A stretch of 64,000 bases of DNA, from positions 1,890,001-1,954,000 of the forward strand of contig NZ_CCSE01000001.1 in NCBI RefSeq assembly GCF_000756715.1, read 5' to 3'. Both the position numbers and the translations under genes were made by a program. Of the stretch, positions 17,057 through 25,721 are shown piece after piece. The notes under the pieces were generated by a model. That model had not been told where the DNA came from and did no database searches. It was given only the letters and a program-made list of their open reading frames with translations. Position 1 is the first letter of the stretch. Each line of letters starts with the position of its first letter. The stretch is from Jeotgalicoccus saudimassiliensis (GTDB lineage: Bacteria > Bacillota > Bacilli > Staphylococcales > Salinicoccaceae).

Positions 17057-17797
17057 ATGAACGATGCACAGAAATTATACGATGCAAGATTAAAAGGGGT
17101 TAATTTAAAGCCGGGACAGGATATTGAAACGGATTCTGTTGAAGCGGCGTACCATGTTCAAACTGAGATTTTAAATATGCAGGATGAGACTGCGAAAGGA
17201 TATAAAATCAGTATGACGAGTGCAGAGACACAAGCGCTTTTTGACAGCCATGAACCGGTTTACGGACCGTTTACTGCAGCACAGGTTATTACTGAAATGA
17301 GTCTGGCTGATTATAATATTCCGCTCGCGGAACTTGAACTTGTATTTTATGTAAATGAAACATTGAGCACGGATGATGATGCCGAAAGCATTTTATCAAA
17401 ATGTACTGTGGCACCGGCACTTGAACTGCCGGATGGGAGATACACAGACTGGTTCCCAAATATTTCGAAATATGAAGTCGTAGCAGACTGTGCAGTGGCC
17501 GGAGCAATAGTTATCGGAGATGCGAAGACTGTAAGCTATGATGAATTGGATAATATCTCAGGCGAATTGCTGTTTAATGATGAAACGATTAAACAGGGCC
17601 GGTCTTCAGAAGTGATGGGTCATCCCGTTAATGCAGTGAAATGGCTGATCGGTAAACTGGACAGTCAGGGCAAACAGCTTGAAGCCGGCCAGTTCGTGTC
17701 ATCGGGGACCTTCATTTTGCCTGTAAAACTGGAGCCGGGTAAATACAATGGAGTATTTGAAGGCCTCGGAACTGTAGAAATAGAAATAACGAAATAA
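17057..17797 (+). CDS. MhpD-like 2-keto-4-pentenoate hydratase / oxalocrotonate decarboxylase family protein
   Basis: Metal-dependent enzyme of the FAH fold, 246 residues, the normal length for the hydratase group. Family motifs visible are GYKISMTS (about 48-55), EPVYGP, the acidic metal ligands in AELELVF (about 90-96), PALELPDGRYTDW, DCAVAG (about 147), MGHPVNAVKWL and VSSGTF. The family hydrates 2-oxo-4-enoic acids or decarboxylates 4-oxalocrotonate. It probably acts on the acid imported by the preceding TRAP system (inference). No meta-cleavage dioxygenase or other aromatic pathway gene is adjacent, so the native substrate is open. Confidence 0.78.
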   Translation: MNDAQKLYDARLKGVNLKPGQDIETDSVEAAYHVQTEILNMQDETAKGYKISMTSAETQALFDSHEPVYGPFTAAQVITEMSLADYNIPLAELELVFYVNETLSTDDDAESILSKCTVAPALELPDGRYTDWFPNISKYEVVADCAVAGAIVIGDAKTVSYDELDNISGELLFNDETIKQGRSSEVMGHPVNAVKWLIGKLDSQGKQLEAGQFVSSGTFILPVKLEPGKYNGVFEGLGTVEIEITK

Positions 17798-17826
17798 GCC
17801 TCTCATTTGAAAGGCTTATTTTTGTG
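17794..17826 (+). terminator. Rho-independent terminator overlapping the hydratase stop
   Basis: ATAAGCCT (17794-17801) pairs with AGGCTTAT (17812-17819) and is followed by a T tract. The stop codon lies within the stem. Confidence 0.65.
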
Positions 17827-17880
17827 TTGTGTATTATATTGTGTTTGGGTCGGGCCGGGGATTTGTTTGGAAGTGTGAGT

Positions 17881-18240
17881 CCCGTTGTGAACCGAGGAGT
17901 ACCGGATGACAACGGCGGATTCCTGTTGTGAACCGACTGTCTCCGGATGACAACGGCGGATTCCCGTTGTGAACCGACTGTCTCCGGATGACAACGGCGG
18001 ATTCCCGTTGTGAATCGACTGGCGCCGGATGACAACGGCAGTTTCCCGTTGTGAACCGACCAGCTCCCGGATGACAACGACAGTTTCCCGTTGTGAACCG
18101 ACCAGCCCCGGATGACAACGACAGTTTCCCGTTGTGAACCGACTGTCTCCGGATGACAACGGCGGACTCCCGTTGTGAATCAACGTCTCCCGGATGACAA
18201 CGGCGGATTCCCGTTATGAACCACAGGCCCCTATACCTAT
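17881..18240. repeat. 41-bp tandem hairpin repeat, nine units (array 2)
   Basis: Units begin CCCGTTGTGAACCGA at 17881, 17922, 17963, 18004, 18045, 18087, 18128, 18169 and 18210. The period is 41 bases, except one of 42. In each unit CCGTTGT pairs with a downstream ACAACGG (20-base loop), and the same arms can also pair across unit boundaries. The variable part is the loop (CTGTCT, CCAGCT, TGGCGC and others). There are no unique spacers, so it is not CRISPR. It fills the gap between the hydratase and pdxS. Apart from this array and the terminator at 17794, the 460-base gap holds nothing recognisable. Confidence 0.92.
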
Positions 18241-18257
18241 TACTCAAGCCATACTAA

Positions 18258-19112
18258 TTACCAGCCGCGTTCCGCCATGCGTTCTTCGAGTGACATACTG
18301 TGAACGTCGAGGCCTCTCATCGCGCTGCCGAGTTCTTTCGACAGCTCACCGATTAATTTATAATCTGTATAGTTTTCAGTGGCCTTAACGATTGCTCTTG
18401 CGAATTTTTCAGGGTTCTCCGATTTGAAAATCCCTGATCCGACGAATACGCCGTCTGCGCCGAGTTCCATCATTAACGCTGCATCTTGCGGTGTTGCGAC
18501 ACCGCCGGCTGCGAAGTTTGTTACAGGTAATTTACCGTCTGTTTTAATCTGCTTAAGTACATCGTACGGTGCGCCCAGTTCTTTTGCGGCTGTCATTAAT
18601 TCATCGTCGCTCATTACTGAAATCTGTTTCACCTGCTGATTAACCAAACGGATGTGACGTACGGCTTCGACGATATTTCCTGTTCCCGGTTCACCTTTAG
18701 TACGGAGCATTGATGCACCTTCGCCGATACGTCGTGCAGCTTCACCTAAGTCTTTACAGCCGCAAACGAATGGTGCTTTGTATTCATCTTTCTTCAGATG
18801 GTATTCTTCGTCCGCCGGAGTCAGCACTTCGGACTCATCTATGTAATCGATACCCATCGATTCAAGGACACGTGCTTCAACGATATGTCCGATGCGGCAT
18901 TTTGCCATAACAGGTATCGACACAGCATTAATGACCTCTTCTATAATCGTTGGATCACACGCACGTGCAACGCCGCCTTCTGCTCTGATGTCTGATGGTA
19001 CGCGTTCCAGTGCCATAACTGCGACTGCACCGGCTGCTTCCGCGATTTTTGCCTGTTCTGCGTTGACAACGTCCATAATGACGCCGCCTTTAAGTTCTTC
19101 TGCTAATCCCAT
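18258..19112 (-). CDS. pdxS: Pyridoxal 5'-phosphate synthase lyase subunit PdxS
   Basis: PLP-forming lyase that builds pyridoxal phosphate from ribose 5-phosphate, glyceraldehyde 3-phosphate and ammonia. Highly conserved motifs are visible: [23 protein letters not shown], the Schiff-base lysine in VMAKCRIGH (Lys71, canonical Lys81), [10 protein letters not shown] (Lys139, canonical Lys149) and [10 protein letters not shown]. The SD AGGAAGAGGG places the start at ATG 19112, giving 284 residues, about 10 fewer than usual and without the N-terminal GSDRVKRG segment. An in-frame ATG at 19157 would lengthen the protein but translate through the SD. The usual partner pdxT is not adjacent. It is divergent from pdxR. 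Confidence 0.95.
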   Translation of the reverse strand: MGLAEELKGGVIMDVVNAEQAKIAEAAGAVAVMALERVPSDIRAEGGVARACDPTIIEEVINAVSIPVMAKCRIGHIVEARVLESMGIDYIDESEVLTPADEEYHLKKDEYKAPFVCGCKDLGEAARRIGEGASMLRTKGEPGTGNIVEAVRHIRLVNQQVKQISVMSDDELMTAAKELGAPYDVLKQIKTDGKLPVTNFAAGGVATPQDAALMMELGADGVFVGSGIFKSENPEKFARAIVKATENYTDYKLIGELSKELGSAMRGLDVHSMSLEERMAERGW

Positions 19113-19206
19113 GTTTATCCCTCTTCCTTTTGAAATTAATATCAGTTTAAAATACAATGTGATATTCTATAAGTGTCAGAATAAATAAAAAATTAGGGGT
19201 CAGATT

Positions 19207-20541
19207 ATGTTTATCAATCTGGATAAAGAAAACCCGATACCGTTATATGAGCAGCTGTATCAGGATATAAAGAAAAAAATATTGAACAATCATCTGGCGG
19301 GGGATGTGAAACTGCCAAGTAAACGTCAGCTGAGCGGGGATTTGTCTGTCAGCATGACGACGGTAGAGCGGGCATATAATCTGCTGATTGATGAGAATAT
19401 GATTTATACGAAAGAGAAGAGTGGACATTATGTCGTCCCGACAGAAACCCTTCACACACAGGATAAAAAGCTCAGGGCAGTTAGAATGCCAAAAAGACAG
19501 GAATCCATCCTGCCGCTTGGAAAAGTAGATACGTCAATTGTGCAGAATGATGTTATTAAACAGCTGAGCACCGCAGTATTTTCTGATTTGTCTCTATTGA
19601 ACAGTGGACAGAGCAGTGGGGAGCCTGTATTAAAAGAGACGATTCGTGAATATTTATATGTCAACAGAGGCGTACAGTGTCAGTCGGAGCAGATTTTTAT
19701 CGGACCGTCCACGGAACATTTGCTGGAGCAGGTCTTTTATCTCCTGGATTACCCGAAAGTGACGCTTGAAGACCCGGGTTATCCGGTTGTGAAAAACGTG
19801 TTGGAACGTTTGAAAATCCCCTATGATTCAGCACCGGTGGAAGCAGATGGTATTGAGATTAATACTGTTAAGGAACTCAATAATAAACTGACGCACATCA
19901 CACCGTCGCATCAGTTCCCGGGCGGTGCGGTCATGTCGCTAAATAAACGCATTCAGCTGCTGAATGCTGTGAGTGAGCGGGGCAGTTATTTAATAGAAGA
20001 TGACTATGACAGTGAGTTCAGATATACTGGGCGGCCGCTGTCATCATTACAGGGGCTTGATCAGAATGACCGGACAATTTATATGAATACATTTTCGAAG
20101 TCGATCTATCCGTCGCTCCGGCTGGCGGTAATGATACTGCCGACAGAACTCGCGGAAAGATATTATGAAAGTAAGCTGTCGTGCAACGTTTCAAGACAGA
20201 TACAGCATATCGTTGCGGGATTTATCAGCGGTGGATATTTAAACAGGCACGTCAACAGAGTCCGTAAATTTTACGGCGGGAAAATGAAGGCGGTGACCTC
20301 GGCTATTCAGCTTATGTATCCTGAAATTGAAATCAGCGGCGAACATACTGGCATGCATTTTGTACTGAGAGTACCGGGGGTGGATTTAAGGGAACCTGCA
20401 GAACAGCATCGGATTATCAGTATGTCTGCATATTCATCGGCTGAAGAATATTGTGATACCGTCCTTGTTGGAATAGGCGGGAAGAGTACGGAAGAAATAG
20501 TGGAGATACTGGACAGCTTCCTCGTCGATGCAGCAGATTAA
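19207..20541 (+). CDS. pdxR: MocR/GntR-type regulator PdxR
   Basis: Chimeric regulator of 444 residues. The N-terminal GntR winged helix (about 8-75) contains IPLYEQLYQDIKKKI and KLPSKRQLSGDLSVSMTTVERA. It is fused to an aminotransferase-like domain in which PLP binds the Lys of NTFSKSIYPSLR, with EDDYDSEFRY and GYPVV also visible. PdxR senses PLP and controls pdxS(T). The divergent arrangement with a 94-base shared region fits that role. SD AGGGG precedes ATG 19207. Confidence 0.9.
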   Translation: MFINLDKENPIPLYEQLYQDIKKKILNNHLAGDVKLPSKRQLSGDLSVSMTTVERAYNLLIDENMIYTKEKSGHYVVPTETLHTQDKKLRAVRMPKRQESILPLGKVDTSIVQNDVIKQLSTAVFSDLSLLNSGQSSGEPVLKETIREYLYVNRGVQCQSEQIFIGPSTEHLLEQVFYLLDYPKVTLEDPGYPVVKNVLERLKIPYDSAPVEADGIEINTVKELNNKLTHITPSHQFPGGAVMSLNKRIQLLNAVSERGSYLIEDDYDSEFRYTGRPLSSLQGLDQNDRTIYMNTFSKSIYPSLRLAVMILPTELAERYYESKLSCNVSRQIQHIVAGFISGGYLNRHVNRVRKFYGGKMKAVTSAIQLMYPEIEISGEHTGMHFVLRVPGVDLREPAEQHRIISMSAYSSAEEYCDTVLVGIGGKSTEEIVEILDSFLVDAAD

Positions 20542-20596
20542 AAGCTTGCCTGTCGTATGAGCGGCCTTTATAGGGCCGGAATCTGTACTTAAAATT

Positions 20597-20631
20597 AAAA
20601 AAGCACGGAAATATAATTTCCGTGCTTTTTT
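20597..20631. terminator. Bidirectional terminator between pdxR and the SDR gene
   Basis: A long perfect stem (AAAAAAGCACGGAAAT and its complement around TAA) has A and T tracts on either side, so it works for both converging genes. Confidence 0.88.
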
Positions 20632-20643
20632 AATATAAGACGA

Positions 20644-21408
20644 TTACATTGAAGTGTAGCCGCCGTCGACGTTCATTACAGTACCTGTTACATATGATGA
20701 CAGATCTGATGCAAGCCATGCGTTTGCCTGTGCCACTTCTTCTGCCTGTGCGAACCGGTTCAGCATGCTTAGCTGTTTAGCGTATTCTTCCGGATCGAAG
20801 CCGAACTGGTCTAATGCGCCGCGGAGCATCGGTGTATCGATTGCGCCGGGTGCGACTGAATTCACGCGGATACCTTTAGGTGAATAGTCCATTGCCGCAC
20901 TCTTCGTGACACCGATTACAGCGTGTTTGGCTGCGATATATGCCGGTGTACCAGGCTGCGGGCGAATACCGCTGACTGATGAAGTATTAATAATTGAGCC
21001 TTTTGTTCCGTCTTTTTCCATCTGCTGCAGTTCGTATTTCATACATAAAATAACACCTTTAAGATCGACTGCCATTAATTTATCGTAGTATTCCATGTCC
21101 ATTTCTGCGACTGGTTTATCGTCCGGAGTAATTGCTGCGTTGTTTACTGCAACGTCGAGTTTACCGTATGTGTCGACTGTGAACTGGACCATGTGCTTAA
21201 CCTGTTCTTCGTTGGACACATCAACTTTAACGAATGCTGCTTCGCCGCCGTCTTTTTTAATGCTGTCGACAACTTTGTTTCCTTCTTCTTCGTTATAGTC
21301 CGCAACGACAACTTTCGCACCAAGTTCTGCGAACAGTTCTGCTGTCGATTTACCCATACCCATTGCTGCTCCTGTGATGATTGCTACTTTACCGTCTAAA
21401 GTTAACAT
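20644..21408 (-). CDS. Short-chain dehydrogenase/reductase
   Basis: Classical NAD(P)-dependent SDR of 254 residues. Motifs are TGAAMGMGK (12-20), NNAA (89-92), catalytic Ser144, and Tyr157/Lys161 in YIAAK. The C-terminus NVDGGYTSM is typical of the FabG/glucose dehydrogenase-like group. Asp37 after the second beta strand (VVVADYNE) favours NAD over NADP. It is monocistronic with SD AGGAGGAATC. The substrate cannot be named. Confidence 0.85.
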   Translation of the reverse strand: MLTLDGKVAIITGAAMGMGKSTAELFAELGAKVVVADYNEEEGNKVVDSIKKDGGEAAFVKVDVSNEEQVKHMVQFTVDTYGKLDVAVNNAAITPDDKPVAEMDMEYYDKLMAVDLKGVILCMKYELQQMEKDGTKGSIINTSSVSGIRPQPGTPAYIAAKHAVIGVTKSAAMDYSPKGIRVNSVAPGAIDTPMLRGALDQFGFDPEEYAKQLSMLNRFAQAEEVAQANAWLASDLSSYVTGTVMNVDGGYTSM

Positions 21409-21521
21409 CTGATTCCTCCTAATAATGATTTTTCACTTTAATTATATCGGTCTTTTCAGAAAACTTCACCGGTTACGGGTTATAGAAACGATAAAATGTT
21501 AAGCATTTCACAAACAAGTCA

Positions 21522-21551
21522 TGAAAAAGACTCCGGATTATACCGGAGTCT
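21522..21551 (-). terminator. Rho-independent terminator of ilvE
   Basis: AGACTCCGG pairs with CCGGAGTCT around a 5-6 base loop, followed on the reverse strand by TTTTTCAT. Confidence 0.8.
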
Positions 21552-21562
21552 GACTGATTTTA

Positions 21563-22642
21563 TTATTTCACCGTCGATGTGACCTGATACACCCAGCCCT
21601 GTTTGTCTTCAAGTTTGCATGTCTGAATGCCTGTCAGCTGATCGTACAGTTTCTGAGTGACTTCACCAATTTCGTTGCCGTTGATTCTGTAATCTGTGCC
21701 GTGGATATTCATAATGCCGACAGGGGATACTACCGCCGCTGTACCTGCACCGAATACTTCCGTAATTGAGCCGTCTTTAATGCCTTTTTCAACGTCATCG
21801 ATATGAATACGCTCTTCGACGACATTATAGCCAAGTTCTTTTGCCAGCGTGATTAACGATTTTCTCGTAATTCCCGGCAGGATGGACCCGTTTAATTCAG
21901 GCGTTACCAGTTCACCGTTTCTTACGAAGAAAATGTTCATGCTGCCGACTTCTTCAACGTATTCCTGATGAACACCGTCGAGCCACAGGACCTGTTCGTA
22001 GCCCAGATCATTGGCTTTTTGCTGTGCTGTCAGACTCGCTGCATAGTTGCCGGCAAATTTTGCTTCACCCACACCGCCGCGGACAGCGCGGACATACGTA
22101 TCTTCAACGAAAATGCTCGTCGGGTTCAGCTGGGCACCGTAATACCCTGCAACAGGTGACAGGACAATCAGCATTTTATAGCTTTTCGCCGGTCGGATTC
22201 CGAGATATGCTTCATTTGCGAAAACGATAGGGCGCACGTATAATGCCTGGCCTTCACCGTCAGGAACCCAGTCGTGTTCCAGTTTTAACAGTTCAGTTAA
22301 CGCACGGAGTGCGAAATCCCCGTCAACTTTCGGCATAGACATGCGTTCGAGAGAACGATTTAATCGTTTAAAGTTTTCATCCGGTCTGAATAAAATAACC
22401 TCGCCGTTGACATTATAAGCTTTCATTCCTTCAAATACGGTCTGGCCGTAGTGAAGTGCCTGTGCACTCGGTGAAATTTCAAATGGTGCATAAGGAACAA
22501 TTGCTGCATTGTGCCAGCCGAGTTCAGCCGAGTAGTCCATTGAAAACATGTGGTCTGTAAAGTAACTCCCGAAAGGAATACCCGCCACTTCAGGTTTTTC
22601 TTTTAAAGTTTGTGCTTTGGTAATTTGAAGGTGCTGTGTCAT
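21563..22642 (-). CDS. ilvE: Branched-chain amino acid aminotransferase
   Basis: Fold-type IV PLP enzyme of 359 residues that interconverts Leu, Ile and Val with their 2-oxo acids. It is of the longer IlvE type. Motifs are [14 protein letters not shown] (about 63-76), the PLP lysine in [12 protein letters not shown] (Lys195), [12 protein letters not shown] and [17 protein letters not shown] precedes ATG 22642. It is monocistronic and divergent from the old yellow enzyme. The 216-base divergent gap (22643-22858) is AT-rich promoter DNA; I saw no T-box there. Confidence 0.93.
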   Translation of the reverse strand: MTQHLQITKAQTLKEKPEVAGIPFGSYFTDHMFSMDYSAELGWHNAAIVPYAPFEISPSAQALHYGQTVFEGMKAYNVNGEVILFRPDENFKRLNRSLERMSMPKVDGDFALRALTELLKLEHDWVPDGEGQALYVRPIVFANEAYLGIRPAKSYKMLIVLSPVAGYYGAQLNPTSIFVEDTYVRAVRGGVGEAKFAGNYAASLTAQQKANDLGYEQVLWLDGVHQEYVEEVGSMNIFFVRNGELVTPELNGSILPGITRKSLITLAKELGYNVVEERIHIDDVEKGIKDGSITEVFGAGTAAVVSPVGIMNIHGTDYRINGNEIGEVTQKLYDQLTGIQTCKLEDKQGWVYQVTSTVK

Positions 22643-22858
22643 ATATTGGGTCCCCCTATAATATCTCTCTATTGGAATTTGAAAATTGTTATTATTGTAT
22701 CAGCTGGTAATCTAAAACGCAATATATTATCTGACAATTTAGAATTTATTTTAAAATCATAATTCATACTAAAGTAATATGTTATTTTATGCATATAACA
22801 TGTAGAATGGACATATATGTAAAAATTAATTTATCAGCAGAAGATAGGAGAATTTATA

Positions 22859-23965
22859 ATGACTAAAAATATATTTGATAAAGTTCAATTATCCTCCGGT
22901 AAGACATTTGAAAACCGGCTGGTGATGGCACCGATGACAACGCAGTGTTCGTTCCACGACGGCTCGGTGACTGATGAACTTGTTCAATATTATGCACGCC
23001 GTGCCGGCGGACCGGCTGCAGTTATCGTAGAAAGTACTTTTATCGACAATTACGGACGTGCTTTTGAAGGTGCGCTCGGAGCTGATTCGGATGATAAAAT
23101 TCCAGGGCTGAAAAAACTTGCAGAAGGTATTAAAAACAAAGGATCTAAAGCGCTTATTCAGCTTTACCATGCAGGACGCATGGGGACGCCTGAGCTGAAC
23201 AGGGGACGTCAGCCGATTTCTGCGAGCAGCATCGCAGCACTGAGAGACAATGCTGTCGAACCGAGAACACTTGAAATTGAAGAAATCGAGGAAATGATAC
23301 AGCTGTTCGCCGATGCAGCAGCGCGTGCCATTAAAGCTGGATTTGACGGTGTTGAACTGCACGGTGCGAATACTTACCTGCTGCAGCAGTTTTACTCGCC
23401 GCATTCAAACAGACGGGATGACGAGTGGGGCGGATCAAGGGAAAACAGACTTCGCTTCCCGAGACGCGTCACGGAGAAAGTCCGTCAGACGGCAGAAGAG
23501 ATGGGGAAACCCGATTTTATTATCGGATACCGTTTCTCGCCCGAAGAGCTTGAAGAACCGGGAATTAACTTCGATGACACGATGTATCTGTTGAATCACC
23601 TTGCCGAATACTCTATTGATTATTTCCATTTCAGCGTTAACGACTGGCAGCGTACGTCAATTATCGATACGACAGATGAAGAGCTGCTTCTGGATAAGTA
23701 TCTTAAGAATGCAGGTGACAAACTGAAAGAAATTCCGATTATGGGTGCAGGGGGAATTAAATCGAAGGAGGATGCCGAAGAAGCAATTACTTCCGGCTTT
23801 GATTTAATGAGTATCGGTAAAGCGCACTTAATGAATCCGGACTTTGTTGACTGCCTGAAAAATAATGAACTGCCGAAATCGCTCCTTGCAGATGGCGACG
23901 ATGCGAAGCTGACAATACCGGCACCGCTCTGGAACATCCTTGGATTTTTAAAAGAGAAGAAGTAA
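22859..23965 (+). CDS. Old yellow enzyme family NADH:flavin oxidoreductase (OfrA-like)
   Basis: FMN-dependent ene-reductase of 368 residues with a TIM-barrel fold. The start is NRLVMAPMTTQCS, and LIQLYHAGR (about 101) is the FMN region. GFDGVELHGANTYLLQQFYSPHSNRRDDEWGGS contains the His-Asn substrate pair and the family signature. MGAGGIKSKEDAEE and SIGKAHLMNPDF form the FMN phosphate site. It resembles staphylococcal OfrA, associated with resistance to electrophile and oxidative stress. It is monocistronic, ending in a very strong terminator. Confidence 0.88.
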   Translation: MTKNIFDKVQLSSGKTFENRLVMAPMTTQCSFHDGSVTDELVQYYARRAGGPAAVIVESTFIDNYGRAFEGALGADSDDKIPGLKKLAEGIKNKGSKALIQLYHAGRMGTPELNRGRQPISASSIAALRDNAVEPRTLEIEEIEEMIQLFADAAARAIKAGFDGVELHGANTYLLQQFYSPHSNRRDDEWGGSRENRLRFPRRVTEKVRQTAEEMGKPDFIIGYRFSPEELEEPGINFDDTMYLLNHLAEYSIDYFHFSVNDWQRTSIIDTTDEELLLDKYLKNAGDKLKEIPIMGAGGIKSKEDAEEAITSGFDLMSIGKAHLMNPDFVDCLKNNELPKSLLADGDDAKLTIPAPLWNILGFLKEKK

Positions 23966-23984
23966 TGTAATTTTGAGAATATTT

Positions 23985-24025
23985 ACAAACCTTTGTATAT
24001 TTTATACAAAGGTTTGTTTTTATTT
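23985..24025 (+). terminator. Rho-independent terminator
   Basis: A 15-bp perfect stem (ACAAACCTTTGTATA and its complement) has a 3-base loop and a T-rich tail; it ends the old yellow enzyme transcript. Confidence 0.9.
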
Positions 24026-24045
24026 TACTGCGGTTGTAGTAAAAT
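24022..24045 (+). promoter_or_regulatory. Inverted repeat at the abgT promoter
   Basis: ATTTTACT (24022-24029) and AGTAAAAT (24038-24045) are perfect inverted copies with an 8-base spacer. They overlap a plausible -10 (TAGTAA) located 17 bases after TTGTTT. This is a candidate operator for the AbgT-amidohydrolase pair. Confidence 0.4.
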
Positions 24046-24107
24046 CTTTTTATAAGTCAATGGGAACAGGCTTACGCATAAATTCAATTAAAAGGGGATG
24101 TCGTCTT

Positions 24108-25634
24108 TTGGAGAACACAAAGAAGAAAAAAGGAGCAGGACAGGCCTTTTTAGATGTAATTGAAAGGATCGGTAATAAACTGCCGGACCCGATAGTGTTA
24201 TTTATGATAATCGCAGGGTTAATACTTGCAGCTTCATGGATTACAGGAATGCTCGGTGTCTCGGTAAAAAATCCGGCTGACGGGGAAACGATTGAAGCCG
24301 TGAACTTATTAACCGGTGAAGGCATAGCGAGAATACTTACTGAAGCGATAAGCAACTTCGGTGCGTTCCCGCCGCTTGCGATGGTACTGGTTGTAATGAT
24401 TGGTATCGGTCTCGCAGAGAAAACGGGATATTTTGAAGCACTGATGAAACGCTCTCTTGAAATTACACCCGGATTTTTAATTCTTCCGATGGTAATTTTT
24501 GTCGGTATTATTAGTAACGTTGCAGGTGACGCAGGTCCGGTAATACTTCCGCCTATCGCAGCAATGATTTTTATCCGTCTCGGCTTAAACCCAATCGGCG
24601 GTATATTTATGGCTTACGCAGCAACGAATGGTGCATTCGCCGCGAACTTTATTTTAGGTATGACAGATGCACTGGCAGTCGCATTTACTGAACCGGCTGC
24701 ACAGCTTGTTAACCCGGATTACTCGGGTAATATCGCAATGAACTATTACTTCATTGCTGTCTCGGCAATATTCCTGATGGGTATTATTTACTTCGTGGCA
24801 AAGAAAATTTCAATTCCGCGCTTAGGTAAATATGAAGGGCCTCCGGTTGATGAAGAACCGCTGGGTAACAAAGAAAAAACAGCATTGTTGTGGGCGAATC
24901 TGTCAGCACTTATTTTTGTGGCAGTTATTGTAATCGCAACGCTGCTGCCGAATGGCATACTCCGTAACGCTGAAACAGGTTCAATCCTTCAGGAATCACC
25001 GCTGATGGATTCAGCAGTATTCCTGATTACAGTATTATTCTTTATCCCGGGGCTTGTATTTGGGATTTTAATGAAAAATATTGGAGGAACTAAAGGATTT
25101 GGAAAAATGCTCGGGGAGTCTATGGGCTCTATGGGACAGTACATCGTTCTTGTGTTCTTTGCAGCACAAATGCTCGCGTACTTTGACTGGAGCAACCTCG
25201 GTCCGATTCTTGCAGTATCCGGTTCGAATCTGCTGGAATCAATTAACCTGACCGGTATTCCGCTGTTTGTCGGCTTTATACTGGTAGTTGCGCTGATTAA
25301 CTTACTAATTGGCTCTGCAAGTGCAAAATGGGCAATTCTTGCACCGGTGTTCATTCCGATGTTTATGTTCCTTGGTTATGACCCGGCGTTCACACAGATG
25401 CTTTACAGAATCGGAGACTCCGCAACAAACCCGATTGCACCGATGATGCCGTTTCTGCCGCTGATTATTATGTACGCACAGCGTTATCAGAAGGATATTA
25501 AAATGGGGACGGTTATTGCAAACCTGCTGCCATATTCAATCGCACTGCTGATTTCGTGGGTGGCATTTATTATTATATGGTACCTCATCGGTCTGCCGGT
25601 CGGTCCGAATGGTCCAATCTACTTACCGGAATAA
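24108..25634 (+). CDS. abgT: AbgT-family transporter (p-aminobenzoyl-glutamate type)
   Basis: Membrane carrier of 508 residues, the typical AbgT length, with about 12 hydrophobic segments. Family motifs include NKLPDPIVLF (about residue 24), SNVAGDAGPVILPPIAAMIF (about 132-151) and the C-terminal SATNPIAPMMPFLPLII. The start is TTG 24108, seven bases after AAAGGGGATG; longer in-frame forms would translate the terminator and operator region. Members import aminobenzoyl-glutamate or export sulfonamides. The following M20 amidohydrolase could cleave the imported substrate, as AbgAB does in E. coli (inference). Confidence 0.88.
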   Translation: MENTKKKKGAGQAFLDVIERIGNKLPDPIVLFMIIAGLILAASWITGMLGVSVKNPADGETIEAVNLLTGEGIARILTEAISNFGAFPPLAMVLVVMIGIGLAEKTGYFEALMKRSLEITPGFLILPMVIFVGIISNVAGDAGPVILPPIAAMIFIRLGLNPIGGIFMAYAATNGAFAANFILGMTDALAVAFTEPAAQLVNPDYSGNIAMNYYFIAVSAIFLMGIIYFVAKKISIPRLGKYEGPPVDEEPLGNKEKTALLWANLSALIFVAVIVIATLLPNGILRNAETGSILQESPLMDSAVFLITVLFFIPGLVFGILMKNIGGTKGFGKMLGESMGSMGQYIVLVFFAAQMLAYFDWSNLGPILAVSGSNLLESINLTGIPLFVGFILVVALINLLIGSASAKWAILAPVFIPMFMFLGYDPAFTQMLYRIGDSATNPIAPMMPFLPLIIMYAQRYQKDIKMGTVIANLLPYSIALLISWVAFIIIWYLIGLPVGPNGPIYLPE

Positions 25635-25721
25635 AACGTGCTATAATATATTTGAAATGTCAGAAGACTGCGATAAATATCGGAGTCTTTTGATTATAAT
25701 TACAGGGAGATGAACAGTTCT

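Noticed and set aside
17881..18240. Possible CRISPR array
   Set aside because: Units are contiguous, with a period of 41 bases and no unique spacers; only a few loop bases vary. No cas genes are nearby.
17803..18247. Long stop-free frames of 121-137 codons on the reverse strand through array 2
   Set aside because: All three reverse frames are open because the repeat unit happens to lack stops; there is no SD and the reading is just the repeat translated in rotation.
22643..22858. T-box or other riboswitch upstream of ilvE
   Set aside because: No T-box sequence (TGGNACCGCG-like) or terminator/antiterminator pair was seen in the divergent gap.
22889..23404. 171-codon reverse frame opposite the old yellow enzyme
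   Set aside because: Shadow of a conserved gene; no start signal and low-complexity composition.
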